From positions 744,001 to 808,000 of the forward strand of contig JADJRQ010000001.1 in the NCBI GenBank assembly GCA_016712175.1: a DNA stretch of 64,000 nt, written 5' to 3'. Shown here piece by piece: positions 45,777-54,943 of this stretch; position 1 is the stretch's first letter; each line of letters starts with the position of its first letter. Origin of the DNA: Solirubrobacterales bacterium (GTDB lineage Bacteria; Actinomycetota; Thermoleophilia; Solirubrobacterales; 70-9). A model generated the notes under the pieces. It did no database searches. It saw only the letters and a list, made by a program, of their open reading frames with translations, and had not been told where the DNA came from. The position numbers were made by a program, and so were the translations under genes.

Positions 45777-46760
45777 GTGCCAGAGAAACCAGAACAGTCG
45801 GAGCAAGTCACCGAAGCCCTCCAGTGGGGCTACTCGCTGGCCAACGTCATCGAGATCATGACCCCATGCCTCGACGCGGCCGGCATCAAGAGCCTGCTCG
45901 AGATCGGCTCGTTCCGTGGCGAACTGACCGAAGAGCTCCTGAAATGGGCCGAAGGCTCCGGTGCCAGCGTGGCCACCGTAGAGCCACTCCCCCCGCCCGA
46001 CCTTCTCGACCTGAAGGAACGGCGGCCGGAACTCGAACTGATCGAAGACACCGGCGTCGGTGCGCTGGAAGGCCTCGACTCCCTGCCGGACGCGATCGTG
46101 ATCGACGGCGATCACAACTACTACACCCTGTCCGGAGAGCTCGAGAAAATCGCCGGGATGGCCGGCGACGACCCCCTGCCTTTCCTGCTCTTTCACGACA
46201 TGTGCTGGCCGCACGAGCGCCGCGACACCTACTACGCTCCGGACCGCATTCCTGAAGACGAGCGCCAGCCCCTTGGACACAACTGCACCATCGCGCCGGG
46301 CAATCCGGGTCTGAGCAAAGGCGGCCTGCCGTACGAGTGGGCAGCGGCCCACGAAGGCGGGCCGAAGAACGGCGTGCTGACCGCGATCGAGGACTTCATC
46401 GAAGGCCGGCCGAACCTGCAGTTGGCGACGGTCCCGGTCTTTTTCGGCTTCGGACTCCTCTGGCAGACCGACGCCCCCTGGGCCGGCCGGGTCGCCGAGC
46501 TGATCGCGCCCTACGACAACAACCCTGTGCTCAAGCGGGTCGAAGGCAACCGGGTCGCCCATCTCGTCAACGGCCACGTCGACGCCGCCACGATCCGCGA
46601 CCTTACCGCCCAGCTGGCACGCCAGGACGAGCTGTTCGGCCGCATGCTTCAGTCAAGTGCCCTCGGCCTCGCCGAGAAGCTCTCAAACCTCAAGCAGCGC
46701 GGCAACCCGATCTTCACCCGGCAGGAGATTCAGGACCTGCTCGACCGCAAGGTCAAGTAG
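45777..46760 (+). CDS. Class I SAM-dependent methyltransferase-like protein
   Basis: About 327 residues starting at GTG 45777, since upstream codons lie in the promoter gap with the divergent acyltransferase. The SAM-binding strand/loop is S-L-L-E-I-G-S-F-R-G near residues 38-47, followed by an acidic strand end (T-V-E-P) and A-I-V-I-D-G-D-H-N-Y-Y, resembling the class I 'methyltransf_24' pattern in which D-x-D/H binds metal. F-H-D-M-C-W-P-H supports this. C-terminal helices with N-L-K-Q-R may mediate oligomerisation. Probably an O-methyltransferase acting on the glycan. Confidence 0.72.
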   Translation: MPEKPEQSEQVTEALQWGYSLANVIEIMTPCLDAAGIKSLLEIGSFRGELTEELLKWAEGSGASVATVEPLPPPDLLDLKERRPELELIEDTGVGALEGLDSLPDAIVIDGDHNYYTLSGELEKIAGMAGDDPLPFLLFHDMCWPHERRDTYYAPDRIPEDERQPLGHNCTIAPGNPGLSKGGLPYEWAAAHEGGPKNGVLTAIEDFIEGRPNLQLATVPVFFGFGLLWQTDAPWAGRVAELIAPYDNNPVLKRVEGNRVAHLVNGHVDAATIRDLTAQLARQDELFGRMLQSSALGLAEKLSNLKQRGNPIFTRQEIQDLLDRKVK

Positions 46761-46774
46761 GTCTCACGACCGGG

Positions 46775-47731
46775 CTAGTGCTCGCTGGGGGATTCTCCGG
46801 CGCGGATTGCGTGCTGCGCCTTCTCTTCCTTCTTCGCCTTGCGTTTCTTGAAGATTCGTGAGAAGTCACGCATCGGCTTGGTCACCTTCCAGCTCTTGCT
46901 GGCTTGAAGCTCCAGGAGCTCCCGCTCCATCGACTCGTTGATGAGGTGGCCGGCGCCGGCCAGGGTGCGGGCGGCGGAAGCTTCCGCCTCGGCGCGGCGG
47001 GCCCGGTCCTCCCAGTCGGAATCCCCTCCGGGACCTTCCGGGACCGGCAGCATGTGCGCCCACTTCTTCGAGAATTCGATGTGGGCGTTGACCCATGTAT
47101 CGAGATCACTGATCAGCTCGATCGAGTGATGGTGGATCACCCTGAGGTCGGCCGTCACAACTTTCTTGCCGGCGTCGCGAGCCTGGTGGCTGATGTCAAA
47201 GTCGTATCCGTGGAGGGCCCCGCCGGTGATCTCGTCGAACCGCAGGTTCTTGATTGCCCAGGGGGAGAAGCCGAGGACGAAACCGTCGACCATGTCCACC
47301 TCGCCGAGCTTTGCGTACGACGGGGTTTCGGTTGCGAGCCAGGTGAGCGCCGGGATCTCGCCGCCGCCGAGCTCGTCGTAGATATGGGTGAACGAAGCCC
47401 AGGTGACCGCGCCTTCCCACCAGGCGATGCTGCGTACTCCGACCGCTCCGGCACAGCCCACGAGGGCGACGTCGGGATCGGCAAGCTCCGCGCGGATCTT
47501 CGGGATGAAGTCGGGGTCGACGATTTCCGCGTCCTGGTGGATCAGCACCAGGAACTCGAGGTCTTCCATCTGTGCGGCCTGGTCGAGGACCAGGTTGTAG
47601 CTCCGGAAAAGGGTGCCGGAACTGGCGAAACTCAGAATCTGAGTGTCGTCTTCCTTGGCTAGTTCAATCCCCGGCACGGCGTACCTTTCGTACTTCTCCG
47701 GCGAGGTGATGGCACTTCCGATGGCTACCAC
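46775..47731 (-). CDS. Family 2-like glycosyltransferase with C-terminal basic tail
   Basis: About 318 residues from GTG 47731, preferred over GTG 47803 because the protein then begins with the expected strand V-V-A-I-G-S-A-I, and TATCTT lies 9 nt upstream. The GT-A core shows L-V-L-I-H-Q-D-A-E-I with an acidic metal site and D-G-F-V-L-G-F-S-P-W. H-G-Y-D-F-D-I-S and I-H-H-H-S are also conserved-looking. It ends in a helical, Lys/Glu-rich tail (S-K-S-W-K-V-T-K-P-M, a form often seen at the end of actinobacterial rhamnan/galactan glycosyltransferases). Substrate unknown. Confidence 0.77.
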   Translation of the reverse strand: MVAIGSAITSPEKYERYAVPGIELAKEDDTQILSFASSGTLFRSYNLVLDQAAQMEDLEFLVLIHQDAEIVDPDFIPKIRAELADPDVALVGCAGAVGVRSIAWWEGAVTWASFTHIYDELGGGEIPALTWLATETPSYAKLGEVDMVDGFVLGFSPWAIKNLRFDEITGGALHGYDFDISHQARDAGKKVVTADLRVIHHHSIELISDLDTWVNAHIEFSKKWAHMLPVPEGPGGDSDWEDRARRAEAEASAARTLAGAGHLINESMERELLELQASKSWKVTKPMRDFSRIFKKRKAKKEEKAQHAIRAGESPSEH

Positions 47732-47740
47732 GGAAGCGGG

Positions 47741-47746
47741 AAGATA
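47741..47746 (-). promoter_or_regulatory. Putative -10 box for the glycosyltransferase at 47731
   Basis: TATCTT on the minus strand, 9 nt before GTG 47731; it falls just past the end of the upstream methyltransferase gene. Confidence 0.4.
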
Positions 47747-47768
47747 GCCGAGAGCGGCGAAAGACGGC

Positions 47769-48473
47769 TCACCGGCGTCGCGCCACCACAACGTTGTGGG
47801 CACAAAGACGGTTCAGCCCGGGGGTGCCTTCAACGACTCGTTCCACTCTCGAATTCAGGCCCAGCAGCCGGGGCGGGACGAAATCGGGCACGAAGCCGAG
47901 CTGCCTGGTGGAAACGATGACCGCGCCACCGTCGACCAGTCCGGTGACGACTTCGGCCTCGGGAATCAGCCGCTCCGATCCGTCGTCCTGCGGCACCCGG
48001 GCCATCAGGTTCTTCCAGTACGGATTGCGCGGGTTGTGATCCCAGACCAGGACCAGGCCACCCGGCTTCGTGACCCGGGCCATTTCCTTGAGCGACTCGT
48101 GGACCAGCTCCGGCTGTGCGATGTGGTGCATGACGGCGACACACATGGTCAGGTCGAACTTGCCGTCTTCGAAAGGAAGTTCGGTGGCCGACCCCTGGAC
48201 CGCCGTGACCCGGTCATCAGTGTTGCGCAGGTGCTCCAGCATGCCGGCCGAAGGATCGACCCCGGTCATCTCGTAACCGGCGTCGGCCAGGCGGGACGCG
48301 ACCACGCCGGTGCCGCAGCCGACATCGAGAATGGAACCCGCCGGCATCAGTTCACGGACGAAGGCGATTCGCTTGGCGAGGTAATGCTCGACGACGTGGG
48401 GCGGCAGCGACTCATCGTACTCGCCGGCGATGTCGTCGAAGTGGGCCTCTACATCCTGCTCTGTCTGGTTCAT
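47769..48473 (-). CDS. Class I SAM-dependent methyltransferase (UbiE-like)
   Basis: This 234-residue protein has motif I I-L-D-V-G-C-G-T-G-V-V at about residues 48-58, the acidic strand end M-T-G-V-D-P-S, motif post-I G-S-A-T-E-L-P-F-E and V-M-H-H-I. All are typical of UbiE/Methyltransf_11 enzymes. Its ATG overlaps the stop of the upstream GT-C gene, so it is translated with it. Likely role: O-methylation of a sugar or lipid-linked intermediate. The family is broad and the substrate is inferred only from location. Confidence 0.85.
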   Translation of the reverse strand: MNQTEQDVEAHFDDIAGEYDESLPPHVVEHYLAKRIAFVRELMPAGSILDVGCGTGVVASRLADAGYEMTGVDPSAGMLEHLRNTDDRVTAVQGSATELPFEDGKFDLTMCVAVMHHIAQPELVHESLKEMARVTKPGGLVLVWDHNPRNPYWKNLMARVPQDDGSERLIPEAEVVTGLVDGGAVIVSTRQLGFVPDFVPPRLLGLNSRVERVVEGTPGLNRLCAHNVVVARRR

Positions 48474-50068
48474 TCCGCCTTCTTCGGGTTTGCTGGATCA
48501 GCGGGGTCAATAACCGTAACCGTTACCGGGTAGATCCCGTCGAACGTCTTCTGCTGCACGACTTTCGCCCCTGCGGGCAGGTCGAACTTCTCGTTCCCGA
48601 ACGAGAGCGCCCCGTCTTCGACCAGCGACTCCTGGCCGACCAGGGTGACGATGTAGACCCGGTCGGCCCCCCTGAACGCATCTTTGAGCTGCTTCGCGGT
48701 GTCCGGCACGGTCGCTCCCGGCAGGAAAGGGGGGTCGCCCTCCGGCAGGCCGATCCGGTACTCCCGGCCTTCGAAACCGAGATAGGCATCGAGCGGGGTG
48801 AGCGGCACCGGAGTGATGTGGGAGCTGTCGACCACGGTGTCCCCGGGGTTCGCGCGGGCATCGATGAACTCCGCTGCGTCGCGGTAGCGGAACTCGGTCC
48901 GTTCGCGGTCGGCGAGGTGGATCGAACCGGCGAGCAACCCCACGGAGACGAGTGCCAGGCTGATCAGCCCCCAGATCGGACCGGCCGCCGTGAGCAGTGC
49001 TCCGAGCAGAAGTGGGATGCCGGTCCACGACGCCCCGAGGTTGCGGCCACCGAAGATGTCGGTACTGAAGGTGCCGAGGATCAGGGCGCCGACCGGGGTC
49101 ACCAGTACCAGTCCGATCACCAGCACCAGATTGCGATCGATCCGCCGGAGCCACTTGCCGAAGCCTGGAGTTCTCCCAGCCTTCACAAGAACCACCGTCA
49201 GGGCGAGCAGCGTCCCCGCCACGATCAGGGCGGCGTCCCAGCGGCCGTCCATGCTCCACTTGCCGGCGTCCACCTCCCAGAAGAGCAGCTGCTCGACCGC
49301 GGTGCGTTTGGCCTCGAAGCCGTAGCCCTGGAGCGCCTCGAGGATCGGCGTGGTCGGCGAGTTCGAATCACTGAGGAAGCCGGGCAGCCAGGGGAGGAAG
49401 AGCAAGGTGGCGCCGGCGTTCGCGACCAGGGCCGGAACCCGGGCTTTGGGGAAGCACCAGACGAGCCAGCCGAGCTGGAAGGCCAGCACAAACGCCACGG
49501 TGTAGTGCGTGTACATCGCGGCAGCGCTGGCCAGGGCGTAGACCAACCACCAGCGCTTCCTGCCGGTGTCGACCGCGGCGAGCATCGCGACGGTCGATGC
49601 CAAAAGCAAGAAGATCGCCACCGAGTAGGCCCGGCCATTCGCCGAGAAGTAGACGAGGATCGGGCTGATCGACGCGATCGCCGTGGCCGCGATGCCGGCG
49701 CGGCGGTCGAAGAGCCGGGTGCCAAGCAGGTAGAAGAGCGGCAGCGACAAGAACCCCGCGAGCAGCGATGGGAGGCGGATCAGCTCCGGGGAAGAGCCCA
49801 GCTTCGTGGCCAGCCAGGCGAAGATGAAGAAAAGCGGCGGGCTGATCTCCCCGTCGCCGGAGACGAAGTCCACCGTGCCGGCCAGGCCGTGGTTCTGGAC
49901 GATCCAGAGCGTCGAGAGCTCATCGCCGACCAGTGACCGACCGTAAGTCGAGATCCGCAGCCAGACGCCAGCGAGGATCGCCAGTCCGAACCCGCCCCGG
50001 ACGAGCCAGACGGACAGCTTCGAGCCGGGTCTCTCACCGGCCTGATCGGGGACTCGGTCCTCTTCCAC
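48470..50068 (-). CDS. GT-C (GT39-like) glycosyltransferase, paralogue E
   Basis: About 532 residues and intact. GTG 50068 is chosen because upstream residues overlap the divergent methyltransferase start and are not conserved in the paralogues. Loop 1 has L-V-G-D-E-L-S-T-L-W-I-V and G-D-G-E-I-S-P-P-L-F-F; S-A-N-G-R-A-Y-S-V, Y-T-H-Y-T-V-A-F and E-A-L-Q-G-Y-G-F-E-A-K-R follow, matching paralogues C and D. About eleven helices and a C-terminal soluble domain with V-P-L-T-P-L-D and P-P-F-L-P. Expected to use a polyprenyl-linked sugar on the outside of the membrane. Confidence 0.84.
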   Translation of the reverse strand: MEEDRVPDQAGERPGSKLSVWLVRGGFGLAILAGVWLRISTYGRSLVGDELSTLWIVQNHGLAGTVDFVSGDGEISPPLFFIFAWLATKLGSSPELIRLPSLLAGFLSLPLFYLLGTRLFDRRAGIAATAIASISPILVYFSANGRAYSVAIFLLLASTVAMLAAVDTGRKRWWLVYALASAAAMYTHYTVAFVLAFQLGWLVWCFPKARVPALVANAGATLLFLPWLPGFLSDSNSPTTPILEALQGYGFEAKRTAVEQLLFWEVDAGKWSMDGRWDAALIVAGTLLALTVVLVKAGRTPGFGKWLRRIDRNLVLVIGLVLVTPVGALILGTFSTDIFGGRNLGASWTGIPLLLGALLTAAGPIWGLISLALVSVGLLAGSIHLADRERTEFRYRDAAEFIDARANPGDTVVDSSHITPVPLTPLDAYLGFEGREYRIGLPEGDPPFLPGATVPDTAKQLKDAFRGADRVYIVTLVGQESLVEDGALSFGNEKFDLPAGAKVVQQKTFDGIYPVTVTVIDPADPANPKKAE

Positions 50069-50150
50069 AGAGCTAACCCTGTCAAGATTGCCGCTCGATG
50101 GGAGCCTCGACCACCTCACAAACCCGCCGTCCGGCGAAAGGCCCACTCGC

Positions 50151-50911
50151 TTGAAAGTCACCGGCGAAAGAGTTGTCACCCCCGAGGGTGGGTTCAACCC
50201 GACCTGGCAGCGTCACGTCGCCGCTTATGCACTGGCCAAACCCGAGTTCGGGCCCGAGCGAGTACTCGACCTCGGTTGCGGCGTCGGTCACAGCTACCAC
50301 CTGCTCGAACCGAGGGAGACGATTGGTGTCGACATCGATCCCGGCGCGCTTGAAGGCCAGGAGCGGCCGACCGTCGCCGCCGACATGCGCCACCTGCCAT
50401 TCGATGAAAGTGAGTTCGACTCGGTCCTCTCGGTCCATTCACTTGAGCACGTGCCCGATCCGGAGAACGTGCTGAAGGAAGTCAACCGGGTCCTGAAGAC
50501 CGGCGGCACCGCAGTCTTCATCACCCCGAACCGCCTGACCTTCGGCCGTCCCGACGAAATCATCGACCCGTTCCACTACGTCGAATTCGACCCCGCCGAA
50601 CTCCGCCGGCTCTGCGAGAGAAGCTTCAGCAACGTGGAGATCAAAGGCATCTTCGGCACCCCCGCCTACATGGAGATTTTCGACGAAGAGCGGGCGACGC
50701 TCGACAGGGTGCTGCGATTCGATCCACTACGTTTCCGGCGCGCGGTCCCGATGAAGGCGAAGCAGCGTCTCTACGACTCGATGCTCAGCCGTTTCCGCAA
50801 GGACGATGACCCACGCGCCGCAAAGATCGCCCCGACGACTTCTTCTCCGGAGGCGACAATCTCGACAGCTCGCTCGACGTCGTCGCGATCTGCCGGGAAC
50901 CGATCCGTTGA
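50151..50911 (+). CDS. Class I SAM-dependent methyltransferase, one frameshift near the 3' end
   Basis: About 253 residues. TTG 50151 gives K-V-T-G-E-R-V-V at the N-terminus, a start I associate with this actinobacterial group; TTG 50088 would add 21 residues. Motif I is V-L-D-L-G-C-G-V-G-H, then I-G-V-D-I-D-P, A-D-M-R-H-L-P-F and H-S-L-E-H-V-P-D. Near 50815 the conserved frame shifts by one base and continues D-F-F-S-G-G-D-N-L-D-S-S-L-D-V to TGA 50911. That end overlaps the next TTG start (TTGA, 50908-50911). It is probably a glycan O-methyltransferase. Confidence 0.78.
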
Positions 50912-51822
50912 GCCAGATTCCCGACTGGCAAGGCGAAGCCGCCTCGGTCTGCGTCTGGTGCGGCTACGACCTCGATCAGGCGAAACGCCCGTTCGGCCGC
51001 GCGATCTGCGGGCGTTGCGGCACCGGCACGACCGATCCGATCCCGGACCAGGCCTCACTGAACGCCGCCTACGGCGCCTGGTACTGGCCCGAGAAAGGTC
51101 AGCGGTTCAGCCTGGTCGGTGACGCCCTCCTGCGGCGCTCACGGGCTGCGATGGCGGACCGCATCGACGAAGCCGCGCCGCCCGGCGCGATCCTCGACGT
51201 CGGCGCCGGTGAAGGCACGCTGATCGATGCGCTGAAGGAAAAGGGTCGCAAGGCTTCCGGCCTCGAGCGCGAATCCGACCATCCTGACATCAAGAACCAG
51301 GCGATCAATGAAGTCGAAGGCCAGTTCGCCGGGGTCGTCTTCTGGCATTCGCTGGAGCACATGGGCAACCCCCGTGAATGCGTCCTCGAGGCCTCCCGCC
51401 TGTTGATTCCTGGAGGCGTCCTGATCATCGCCGTGCCGAACAACGGCAGCTTCCAGGCGGCCGCCTTCGGTGACGGCTGGCTTCATCTCGACCTGCCACG
51501 GCACCTGGTCCACCTCACCTCGAAATCCCTGACGACCGGACTCGAAGAGAGCGGATTCCGCATCGGTCCGGTGTCCGGCACCAAGGCGGGGCAGGTCGTC
51601 ATCGGCTGGCTCGACGGACTGGTCGGCAAGTTGCCCGGTGGACTCGACCTCTACCAGTCCCTGCGCCGCAAGTCGGCCCGCCGGATCGAAATCAGCCCGG
51701 GCAAGCGCGCTGCAGCAATTGCCACGGGCGTCATTCTTTTCCCGGTCGCGTTAGCCTGCGCCGTCGTGGAGATTGCCGCCCGGCGCTCCGGCTCCGTCTA
51801 CGTAGAGGCCCATCGTGTCTGA
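50908..51822 (+). CDS. SAM-dependent methyltransferase with N-terminal zinc ribbon
   Basis: About 304 residues from TTG 50908; upstream residues in this frame are non-coding overlap. The N-terminus has a C-V-W-C and C-G-R-C zinc-ribbon pair (about residues 14-40). The Methyltransf_23-like core has I-L-D-V-G-A-G-E-G-T, G-L-E-R-E, F-W-H-S-L-E-H and R-L-L-I-P-G-G-V-L. A C-terminal hydrophobic helix (V-I-L-F-P-V-A-L-A-C-A-V-V) may tether it to the membrane. Zinc ribbon plus this core is common among polysaccharide-locus methyltransferases. It is coupled to the upstream methyltransferase and to the glycosyltransferase downstream. Confidence 0.82.
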   Translation: MSQIPDWQGEAASVCVWCGYDLDQAKRPFGRAICGRCGTGTTDPIPDQASLNAAYGAWYWPEKGQRFSLVGDALLRRSRAAMADRIDEAAPPGAILDVGAGEGTLIDALKEKGRKASGLERESDHPDIKNQAINEVEGQFAGVVFWHSLEHMGNPRECVLEASRLLIPGGVLIIAVPNNGSFQAAAFGDGWLHLDLPRHLVHLTSKSLTTGLEESGFRIGPVSGTKAGQVVIGWLDGLVGKLPGGLDLYQSLRRKSARRIEISPGKRAAAIATGVILFPVALACAVVEIAARRSGSVYVEAHRV

Positions 51823-52573
51823 ACACAAAAACAAGAAAGTCATCGTCGTCATGCCGGCCCGTCAGGCCGCCGCGACCCTCGAGCGCACCTTCGCCGAGAT
51901 CCCGCAGGACGAAGTCGACGAGATCATCCTGGTCGACGACTCGTCGACCGACCGCACAGTCGAGCTGGCCTCCGAGCTGCCCCTGACCCTGATCTGGCAT
52001 CCACATCAGGTCGGTTACGGCGGCAACCAGAAGACCTGTTACCTCGAAGCGCTTCGCCGGGGTGCCGACGTCGTCGTGATGCTCCACCCCGATGGCCAGT
52101 ACGAGCCGAGCCTGATTCCGAGCATGGTCGAGCCGATCTTGGACGGTGAGTCCGATCTCGTCCTCGGCTCACGGCTGGCGGTGCCTGGATGGGCCATCGA
52201 CGCCGGCATGCCACAGTGGAAGTTCTACGCCAACCGATTCCTGACGATCATCGAGAACAAGATCATGGGAACGAACCTGACCGAGGCCCACACCGGCTAC
52301 CGCGCCTACTCACGCGAGCTGCTGCTGGAAGTCCCCTTCCTCCGGAACTCCCTCGACTTCGTCTTCGACTCCGAACTGCTGATGCAGGCTTCGCACCTTG
52401 GCTTCCGCATCTCCGAGGTGCCGGCCCGCTGCCGTTACTTCGATGACATGTCTTCGGTCGGCTTCCAGACCGGAGTGGTCTACGGGCTGAAGACACTGTG
52501 GGCGGGCTTCCGCCTGGTCCTGCATCGCAACGGAATCTTCCCGTCGCGCAAGTACAAAGCGAAACTGAGCTAG
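51815..52573 (+). CDS. Family 2 glycosyltransferase (DPM1-like)
   Basis: This 252-residue GT-A enzyme has V-V-M-P-A-R-Q-A-A near residue 11, L-V-D-D-S-S-T-D-R-T, M-L-H-P-D-G-Q-Y with the D-x-Q-Y acceptor/metal motif of polyprenyl-phosphate glycosyltransferases, G-S-R-L and T-G-Y-R-A-Y-S. No membrane helices follow, unlike the GtrB-type enzyme at 31.1 kb. It probably forms a polyprenyl-phosphate sugar. The GTG start (51815) overlaps the upstream stop by 8 nt, completing a three-gene coupled unit. Confidence 0.86.
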   Translation: MSEHKNKKVIVVMPARQAAATLERTFAEIPQDEVDEIILVDDSSTDRTVELASELPLTLIWHPHQVGYGGNQKTCYLEALRRGADVVVMLHPDGQYEPSLIPSMVEPILDGESDLVLGSRLAVPGWAIDAGMPQWKFYANRFLTIIENKIMGTNLTEAHTGYRAYSRELLLEVPFLRNSLDFVFDSELLMQASHLGFRISEVPARCRYFDDMSSVGFQTGVVYGLKTLWAGFRLVLHRNGIFPSRKYKAKLS

Positions 52574-52574
52574 C

Positions 52575-54901
52575 TCAGCGAGGCTTGAGTCTGGCGGCAC
52601 TGATGCCCGACGGCGTCGTCTTGATTACGTCGAACTTGTAGTTCTCGAGGATTTCCTTGATCGCCCGGATCTGGATCGGCGCCAACGCCGAGCCAATCAC
52701 GTAACCGTTGACTTCGGTTGAGTTGCCGCTCTCTAGAGCCTTGATCGCGAACTTGGTCTCGTCGTCGATGATCACGACATCGCCGGCCCGAGTTCGGCAA
52801 CTCCTTCGTCGACGGTCCCCTCATGCGGACCGGGGACCCAGCTCTGTTCGTTGGCGTCGAATATTCCGAGCGAGCTGATCGTGTCCGAGCGGATGTGGAT
52901 CTCGGTGTCGAGGTCGGGCTTGGTCAACACCGCCACCTTGCTCCGGCCGGGCATGTACTGCTCGACGAGCGACGCTCCTTCGGAGGCCCCGGGCGTGAAC
53001 TCAGGCGGGTTCCTGATTCGGTCGAAGCCTGATGAAAGCGAAGTACCGCCGGGGATCACGTAGGCGAGCAGCGAGTCCTTCGACCGCGTGGCAGCGGCGG
53101 GCATCGCGACCGAGACCAGCATCGCCGCGCCCACGCAGGCGGCGGCCAGCCCGGTTCGCCGGTAGAGCAGCGAGATCCGGGGGCCAGCGTCGAGCCAGAG
53201 AGACAGCCAGATCGTCGCGACGAGCAGAGCCGGCAGCGAGACGTACGGCAGGACATGGTCGAGCGAGCGGTTATCGTAGTAGCTGAACAGGCCGATGCCG
53301 TAACCGGTGAGCGTGGCCAGGGCGACCATCGCCGGCTTCTTCGCAAGTGCGTATCCAGAGGCGCTGGTGGCAATGAGAGTGAGACCGATCGCCGAAGCCA
53401 CGTAGACACCGGCGACGATGAAGCCACGCGACCAAGGCGTGAAGTCGTAGGTGAGATCACCGATGTCGCCGGTGAGGAAGTCACGGAGGTAGCTCAGGTA
53501 GAGACCCCAGTCCGGCAATGATCCCGAAGCGAGCAGGGTGAGCAGGGCGAACAGGACCTGGGTGAAGACCCAGGCGGCCACCACTTCCGCGACTCGCCTG
53601 AGCATCCAGCGCATCCGGCCTCCGGCTGGTTCCCAGGAGAGCCTGAGGAGGAGCAGGGCGAACCACGTGACGCTGACGTAGATGAAGGCCTCGAGTGCCC
53701 AGATCGACGAAAGACCGACCACCGCGAGGGAAGCGAAGTTCGAGGCGCGGCCGAAACGCGGCCAGCGCGCCCCGGCAACCTGGAACGCAACCACCAGCAT
53801 CGGCAAGCCGAAGCGGAGTGCTCCGTGCTGCAGCAACCCACCCATCGGGTAAGTCAGATCCCAGACAAGGGCCACGACCCCGATCGCCAGAGCGAAAGTT
53901 GCGAGAAGGGTACGCACTCCCGCCGCGCGAAGCACCAGGTAGCCGGTGGCGAAGACCCCGGCCGAGAGCACTCCGTCGAAGATGCCGAGGGTCAGGTGGT
54001 TGATCTCGGTCAGCTTGAAGAACCCTGCGATCAGGTAAATCGGGGCGATTCCGTATTGCGAGACGGTGTCCACGAGCAGGGCGGATCCACCGGTGACCTG
54101 GCTGGCCGCTCCGAGCCAGAGGTTCTGGTGGAACTGGATGATGTTCACCGCGAACGCGTTGTCGATCCCGCCGCGTTCCACTGCCAGAATCACCATGTCG
54201 GGCACGGCAAGCAGGACCAGGAGGACGACCACGGCATTGACCACTAGCTTCCAGCCCCGCGGGATGTCCGGCAGGTTCACCCGTCCGTAGGAGAACGTGA
54301 TCAGCGCGGCTACAAGCAGGCCGAGGACCAGCGCCAGGGTGTCGACGTGTCCGTAACGCACCGGCGACACCGCCGCCACCGCAGTCAGGGCGCCGGCGCT
54401 GATCCAGATCCGGCTCTCCTGCCCGGCCAGCGAAGTCAAAGCCCTCCACTCGGTGCCGCGAGAAGCACGAAACAGCGCGGCCCCGGCGATCAACGACCAG
54501 ATGACACCCGCCAGCAGGATGGCGCGAATACCGGCACCCCAGGGCAGGTTCGCCGATACACGAACCAGGGCAATCGAAGCAGCCAGGAGTCCCGTGAGTA
54601 CCCCGGCGAGGGCACCGAGGCCAGCGCCGCTCGATCCGCGACTGATGAGGTCAACGATCTTCGGTCCCTGCCAGAGCCAGAACGGCAGGAAGACGACGAA
54701 GGTCAGGAAATAAAGGAGCGTTTCCGCGTTCTGCTTGTGGGAAGGGAGGTCGGGGCTGATCACGACCGGGTCGGTGGCGAGGCGCACGAGTGGCATGACC
54801 ACCATGAACGAACCGATGATCAGGGCAAGCACCAGCGCGAAGACAATCCCCGGGGGAGTCTCCACTCGGCTTTCTGGGGTGGGTGCGCTCCCTTCCGGCA
54901 T
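52575..54901 (-). CDS. Large multi-spanning membrane protein, possible GT-C, one frameshift
   Basis: About 775 residues. At least eleven hydrophobic helices begin with F-A-L-V-L-A-L-I-I-G-S-F near residue 21; the first loop contains D-P-V-V-I-S-P-D-L-P-S-H. There is no G-D-E-L motif, so it is more distant from the five GT-C paralogues. Near 52785 the frame breaks after A-E-L-G, and A-G-D-V-V-I-I-D-D-E-T-K-F continues to 52575 as a soluble C-terminal domain. Gene context suggests a role in glycan assembly or polymerisation, but no signature proves it. ATG 54901 is supported by TACGAT 6 nt upstream. Confidence 0.68.
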
Positions 54902-54907
54902 TCGCCG

Positions 54908-54913
54908 ATCGTA
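54908..54913 (-). promoter_or_regulatory. Putative -10 box for the large membrane protein
   Basis: TACGAT on the minus strand, 6 nt before ATG 54901. With the TAAACT box at 54931 it forms a compact divergent promoter pair. Confidence 0.45.
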
Positions 54914-54930
54914 CTAGGACATCCGAGAAC

Positions 54931-54936
54931 TAAACT
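54931..54936 (+). promoter_or_regulatory. Putative -10 box for the acyltransferase at 54944
   Basis: TAAACT, 7 nt before GTG 54944. Confidence 0.42.
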
Positions 54937-54943
54937 CGGCCCC

